Source of the DNA: Acidobacteriaceae bacterium
Lineage (GTDB): Bacteria > Acidobacteriota > Terriglobia > Terriglobales > Acidobacteriaceae
NCBI GenBank assembly: GCA_030041045.1
Contig: JASHOQ010000038.1
Location: 1-64,000 of the forward strand
Length of the DNA stretch: 64,000 nt
Reading direction: 5' to 3'
This document shows positions 61,070-64,000 of this stretch, piece by piece. The position numbers and the translations under genes are program-made. The first letter of the stretch is position 1. Each line of letters opens with the position of its first letter. The notes beneath the pieces were generated by a model. That model made no database searches and had not been told where the DNA came from. It saw only the letters and a list, made by a program, of their open reading frames with translations.

Positions 61070-61419
61070 CTCCCTTCCTTTCCAGAGAACGCAAAACACT
61101 CTTCACTACGGGTGCTGCATTCCTGATTCAGCACATCAGTGGGTTCGTCGCAGATTTTCTCCTTGGGATCGAAATGCTATCTCGCAGCGCCAGCGTCAGG
61201 AGGCAATTCAAGATAGCCCGTCCGAGTATGTATGCTCAGCCCTTTTCGCAAGGGCTTGCGTTCCGCACTTCGACAGCAAGTGCGAGGTGGAAAAGCACAT
61301 TGCCAGGATCGGCATCCGCGCAACGATTCTCGCGCCGGTGCCTTCACGCGCAAAAGGTCCGAATTTTGCGGGGAAATTCGTAGATTTGCTTCCATTAATA
61401 TCAGATATTAAAGGAGATA
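61070..61419. other. Gene-free stretch downstream of the isomerase
   Basis: No gene is supported. It holds a hairpin AGCCCTT...AAGGGCT at 61238-61256 without a T-run. If the region is an island entered at the tRNA, this is where an integrase gene would be expected, and none is seen. Confidence 0.5.
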
Positions 61420-61427
61420 AGACTTAC

Positions 61428-61503
61428 TGGTGGACCTGGTCGGGATCGAACCGACGACCTCTTCCATGCCATGGAAGCGCGCTCCCAGCTGCGCCACAGG
61501 CCC
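61428..61503 (-). tRNA. tRNA-Ala (GGC)
   Basis: A complete 76-base cloverleaf on the minus strand including an encoded CCA. The acceptor GGGCCTG pairs with CAGGTCC (one G-U), the anticodon stem is CTTCC/GGAAG around loop ATGGCAT, giving anticodon GGC, and the T-loop is TTCGATC. The discriminator is A. A 32-base stretch over its 3' end recurs at 19438-19469. Confidence 0.96.
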
Positions 61504-61698
61504 ACATGGGCGGGAAGCAACTCTTCTATTCTCTCCGCCGGGCAACGATTCGTCAAACATTCCGGTGCAGACGAACGCGTCCATGGTCTGATCGCGTCCA
61601 TGGCATGAGCGTGACCGGGACGCAATCCCGGCTGACCTTACTGCCGCATCACCACGCTGACCGGCGAGCACAGAGCTTTCGCCGGGAGTAGCGAAGAG
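61504..61698. other. Intergenic region between flagellin terminator and tRNA
   Basis: No gene visible. It must contain the minus-strand tRNA promoter; no box is distinctive enough to call. Confidence 0.4.
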
Positions 61699-61730
61699 AA
61701 AAAGGCGGCAAGCATGGTGCGCCTGCCGCC
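61699..61730 (-). terminator. Rho-independent terminator of the flagellin gene
   Basis: On the minus strand GGCGGCA and TGCCGCC pair around a 13-base loop, followed directly by TTTTTCTC. It begins 57 bases after the flagellin stop. Confidence 0.85.
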
Positions 61731-61786
61731 GGACCCGCCCCTGGGTGAATTCGAAACAGCGCCGATCTCACGCGCGCAGCGGTCGC

Positions 61787-63076
61787 TTACTGCAACAGCT
61801 TGGTCACTTCCTGCTGCACGCTGTTGGCCTGTGCCAGCGCGGCGATTCCCGTCTGGCTCAGGATTTCATACTTCGACATGTTGGTGGTTGCCGCTGCATA
61901 ATCCGTGGCCTGCACCGCGTTCTGCGCGGAAAGCACATTCTCCTGCTGCGTGCTCATCACCTGGCTGACGGAGTTCAGCGTGTTGATCTGCGCGCCAATG
62001 TAGCCGTCCTGTGCGGCAACGTAAGTGATGGCGTTGTTGAGCACGCTCAGAGCGCTCTGCGCATTTCCGGCTGTATCGAGGTTGGTGTCCGCCAGGTCGG
62101 CTGACTGGTCGCCGCCGGTCGCGGTCACGTAACTGATGGTCGTGGTGGCCGCAGTGCTCGCCGCCAGGGTCCCAGCCTCGCCCGTCACGGAGTCAGCGAA
62201 TGCGGCTCCGGTCGTCGCCACCGTGGAAAGCGCGACGGAAACATCGGGATTGGTATTGGTGAGCAGAATGCCCGTGTCTCCGCCCGCAACCGTCTTGTCG
62301 CCCACCGCCGCCGCGGTAGTAAAGTTGGCGGTGACACCGGGAATGCCGTCCTTGTTGATCTCCGTAATCAGCGCGCCCACGGTGTCGGCGTCGGTGGTGA
62401 TCGTGCTCGTAGTGCCGTCGGGATTGGTGATGGTGAACACCAGGCTGCCGGCGACGGCGTCGCTTTGCGCGGCTGCGGTGGTCAGCGCGCCGGCCGTGTC
62501 CACCGAAAGATCCACAAATTCGCCCGCATCGCTCTGCTGCACCGTGCCGCCGGAGTCGCCCACGCTTGACGACGTCAGTTTGGCAAAGAAGAGATCGTCG
62601 ATCGACGAGCCGGTTGCCGAGGAGTCGCCGGTATAGATGGCCACGCCCGCCTGCGAACCGTTGAACACCTGGTTCTGGTTGTAGGTGGTCGTGGATCCGA
62701 TGTTGTTGATCTCGGAAAGAATCGACTGGTACTCCTGATTCGCCGCCGCCTCCTGCGAAGAATCGAGTGTGCCGTTTGAGGCCTCAGTGGCCAGGGTGAT
62801 GGCGCGGTTCAGCAGGCTGGTCACCTGGGAGAGCGCGCCATCGGCCACTTGCAGAAGGCCCACGCCCTCGGTCGCGTTGGTTGTCGACTGCGTGAGCGCG
62901 GCGGAGTTGGCCGCCAGGCCATTGATCAACGAGAGCCCCGCGGCATCGTCGGCGCCAGAGTTGATTTGCGAACCCGACGACAACTGCTGCAGAACGGTCT
63001 GCAGGCTATTGTTCGTGTTGTTCAGGTAATTCTCAGCGTAAATGGCTGAAAGATTGTTCAGAACGCCAAGGGACAT
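61787..63076 (-). CDS. Flagellin
   Basis: A 430-residue filament protein. The start is ATG 63076, with AAGGAG seven or so bases upstream in the leader; the longer frame to 63178 begins within the promoter. The N-terminal D0/D1 helices read LNNTNNSLQTVLQQLSSGSQ, INSGADDAAGLSLINGLAAN and LQVADGALSQVTSLLNRAIT. The C-terminal helices end NMSKYEILSQTGIAALAQAN, then SVQQEVTKLLQ. The central region (about 150-310) is a Ser/Thr/Ala/Gly-rich variable surface domain. It is exported by the flagellar type III system and polymerises outside the cell. It has its own sigma-28-type promoter and terminator, so it is a single transcription unit. Confidence 0.95.
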   Translation of the reverse strand: MSLGVLNNLSAIYAENYLNNTNNSLQTVLQQLSSGSQINSGADDAAGLSLINGLAANSAALTQSTTNATEGVGLLQVADGALSQVTSLLNRAITLATEASNGTLDSSQEAAANQEYQSILSEINNIGSTTTYNQNQVFNGSQAGVAIYTGDSSATGSSIDDLFFAKLTSSSVGDSGGTVQQSDAGEFVDLSVDTAGALTTAAAQSDAVAGSLVFTITNPDGTTSTITTDADTVGALITEINKDGIPGVTANFTTAAAVGDKTVAGGDTGILLTNTNPDVSVALSTVATTGAAFADSVTGEAGTLAASTAATTTISYVTATGGDQSADLADTNLDTAGNAQSALSVLNNAITYVAAQDGYIGAQINTLNSVSQVMSTQQENVLSAQNAVQATDYAAATTNMSKYEILSQTGIAALAQANSVQQEVTKLLQ

Positions 63077-63174
63077 GGGACTCCGCTCCTTTTCGGATGC
63101 CTTGCCCGGCCGCCCGCTTCGCTGGAAGCGTCGTCGCCGTCTCGGCGGGTGGCCCCACCCTGCATCCACCTCCT

Positions 63175-63201
63175 TCATCGGAGCGGCCCGAAATAACTTT
63201 A
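63175..63201 (-). promoter_or_regulatory. Sigma-28 (FliA)-type promoter of the flagellin gene
   Basis: On the minus strand TAAAGTTA at 63201-63194, exactly 11 bases, then TCCGATGA at 63182-63175, close to the FliA consensus TAAAGTTT-N11-GCCGATAA. Transcription should start near 63168, giving a leader of about 90 bases that contains GC-rich hairpins. Confidence 0.8.
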
Positions 63202-63368
63202 GTCACAATTTTTGAAAGGCCCGGAAATTGCCTCTGTCGCGCCCCGGCTCAGGTTGTTCCGGATTGGCTCAAGTCCTGTCCCAACCCGCGGCAAGTGCTG
63301 CATCGATGCGCTTCACGGGCCTGTCCGGCTCTGGGCCATCCGCCGGCCTGCGCGCCGCATCCCGGTGG

Positions 63369-63407
63369 AAAAAAATCGGCGGCCGGGAGAACCGCTCCCA
63401 GGCCGCC
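63369..63407 (-). terminator. Rho-independent terminator of the Spy-like gene
   Basis: On the minus strand GGCGGCC...GGCCGCC with an inner GGGAG/CTCCC extension, followed by A and seven T's. It lies 49 bases after the Spy/CpxP-like stop and separates that gene from the flagellin promoter. Confidence 0.85.
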
Positions 63408-63456
63408 AACGGTCTCAGGCACTCATGAGACCGCATTTGCTCTCTGAACTCGAACC

Positions 63457-64000
63457 CTATTGTGGATCGCCCGTTCCCGGTCCCGGCTGCTGCGGAGGAG
63501 GCGCGCTCGGTTGGCCCCCTGGCGGTGCAGGTGGTGGGCCCTGGTGATGAAACTGTCCCCCTGGCCCATGCATTCCGGCGCCGTGTCCATCGCGCCCCCA
63601 TCCGCCCGGTCCATGATCTTCGCGGGAGGTCTGCACCTGCTTCCACTGCTCCGCCGTCAGCTTGCTGCGGATCGCCAGCAAAAAGCGCGCATTTGCCTTT
63701 TCAAGCTCGGCGCGCGCCTGGGCGATCTTGTCAATCTGCGCCAGGATCGCGGTTTCATTCGGATCGTCGGCGCGCATCAGCGGCTCCATCTCGATCTCAG
63801 CCTTCTCCACGTTTGCGCGCAGGTCGATCAGCGTCACGCGATGATCCTGCAGAATGCCGTCCATGGCCTTGCGCTGGTCGTCGGTCAGTTTCAGTTTCTC
63901 GACAATTCTGGGATTGTTCCAGAACTGTCCCCGCTCCCCATCAAACTGGAAAGCCCGTTCCATGGGCGGCCGATGATCGCCGAACCCAGGACCGGGTCCC
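63457..64000 (-). CDS. Spy/CpxP-like periplasmic protein, N-terminus cut by window edge
   Basis: The reading frame continues past the ATG at 63963 to the window end, encoding Gly/Pro-rich residues, so the true start and signal peptide lie beyond base 64000. The visible part has two LTxxQ-type helices, LKLTDDQRKAMDGILQDH and RSKLTAEQWKQVQ, around a long helical hairpin, as in Spy, CpxP and heavy-metal sensor proteins of the periplasm. The tail is rich in Pro, Gly, His and Gln (HGPGGWGRDGHGAG, QFHHQGPPPAPPGGQ), which could bind metal. The family has chaperone or metal-sensing roles; which applies here is unknown. A terminator follows the stop. Confidence 0.82.
   Translation of the reverse strand, partial: GPGPGFGDHRPPMERAFQFDGERGQFWNNPRIVEKLKLTDDQRKAMDGILQDHRVTLIDLRANVEKAEIEMEPLMRADDPNETAILAQIDKIAQARAELEKANARFLLAIRSKLTAEQWKQVQTSREDHGPGGWGRDGHGAGMHGPGGQFHHQGPPPAPPGGQPSAPPPQQPGPGTGDPQ

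Noticed and set aside
61238..61256. Hairpin AGCCCTT...AAGGGCT as a terminator of the isomerase gene
   Set aside because: No T-run follows on either strand and it lies about 170 bases after the stop.
63076..63168. A short upstream frame in the flagellin leader with an ideal GGAGG site
   Set aside because: The predicted sigma-28 transcript starts at about the position of the GGAGG, so the site would not be transcribed and the frame would not be translated.
1..64000. CRISPR array, rRNA operon, intact transposase or phage integrase
   Set aside because: No regularly spaced repeats, no rRNA sequence and no recombinase motifs were seen on either strand; the mobile signals are all short non-coding elements.

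Overview
The window looks like a chromosomal segment of a GC-rich Acidobacteriota, most likely of the Terriglobia/Acidobacteriaceae type. This is an inference from gene content: four Oar-like TonB-dependent receptors with a carboxypeptidase-regulatory-like N-terminal domain, an orphan two-module FtsX/MacB-type permease (ADOP family), a CRTAC1-type FG-GAP protein beside a TPR protein, the Acidobacteria-typical membrane regulator at 32.4-33.7 kb, and many Tat-exported glycoside hydrolases. No rRNA or CRISPR array is present, and no intact transposase or integrase was seen.

Layout. (1) 1-5.6 kb: end of a TonB receptor, a TPR lipoprotein and a GH31 alpha-glucosidase, all on +, followed by nested small repeats. 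(2) 6.0-12.6 kb: a TetR regulator divergent from a complete RND efflux operon (membrane fusion protein, pump, outer-membrane factor) with an AcrR-like palindromic operator between them. (3) 12.8-19.3 kb: a signalling cluster with an FHA-GAF-SpoIIE phosphatase, a Ser/Thr kinase with a TPR tail, a small beta-rich protein and a caspase-family protease. (4) 19.4-29.3 kb: a GT39 membrane glycosyltransferase, a methyltransferase, a TonB receptor with a histidine acid phosphatase, and a two-component system, separated by dispersed repeats. (5) 29.7-48.1 kb: a broken NMT1-like gene, an unidentified Tat-exported enzyme, a membrane regulator, a GH2 enzyme and Oar receptor that share a duplicated upstream module, a SnoaL-like gene with a truncated oxidoreductase, and a minus-strand operon of Oar receptor, CRTAC1 and TPR protein. 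(6) 48.7-61.1 kb: a glycan cluster with a GH38 alpha-mannosidase, an ADOP permease, a GH38 tail relic, a DeoR regulator, a RhaT-like transporter, a ROK kinase, a GH29 alpha-fucosidase and a mannose-6-phosphate isomerase. (7) 61.4-64 kb: tRNA-Ala(GGC), a flagellin with a sigma-28-type promoter and a terminator, and the end of a Spy/CpxP-like gene.

How the parts may fit together. The 48-61 kb cluster reads as a pathway: GH38 and GH29 trim mannose- and fucose-containing glycans outside the cytoplasm, the RhaT-like carrier imports a sugar, the ROK kinase phosphorylates it, and the isomerase feeds mannose-6-phosphate to fructose-6-phosphate, with the DeoR protein as local regulator. A 32-base stretch containing the 3' end of the tRNA-Ala recurs at 19.44 kb in the same orientation (28 of 32 identical by eye). 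This is the geometry expected if about 42 kb (19.4-61.4 kb) once entered at the tRNA, although no integrase remains. Other points of interest are a TA-flanked MITE-like element present twice, once inside another repeat and once at the breakpoint of a truncated gene, and a nearly identical GH38 3' tail left behind the ADOP gene.
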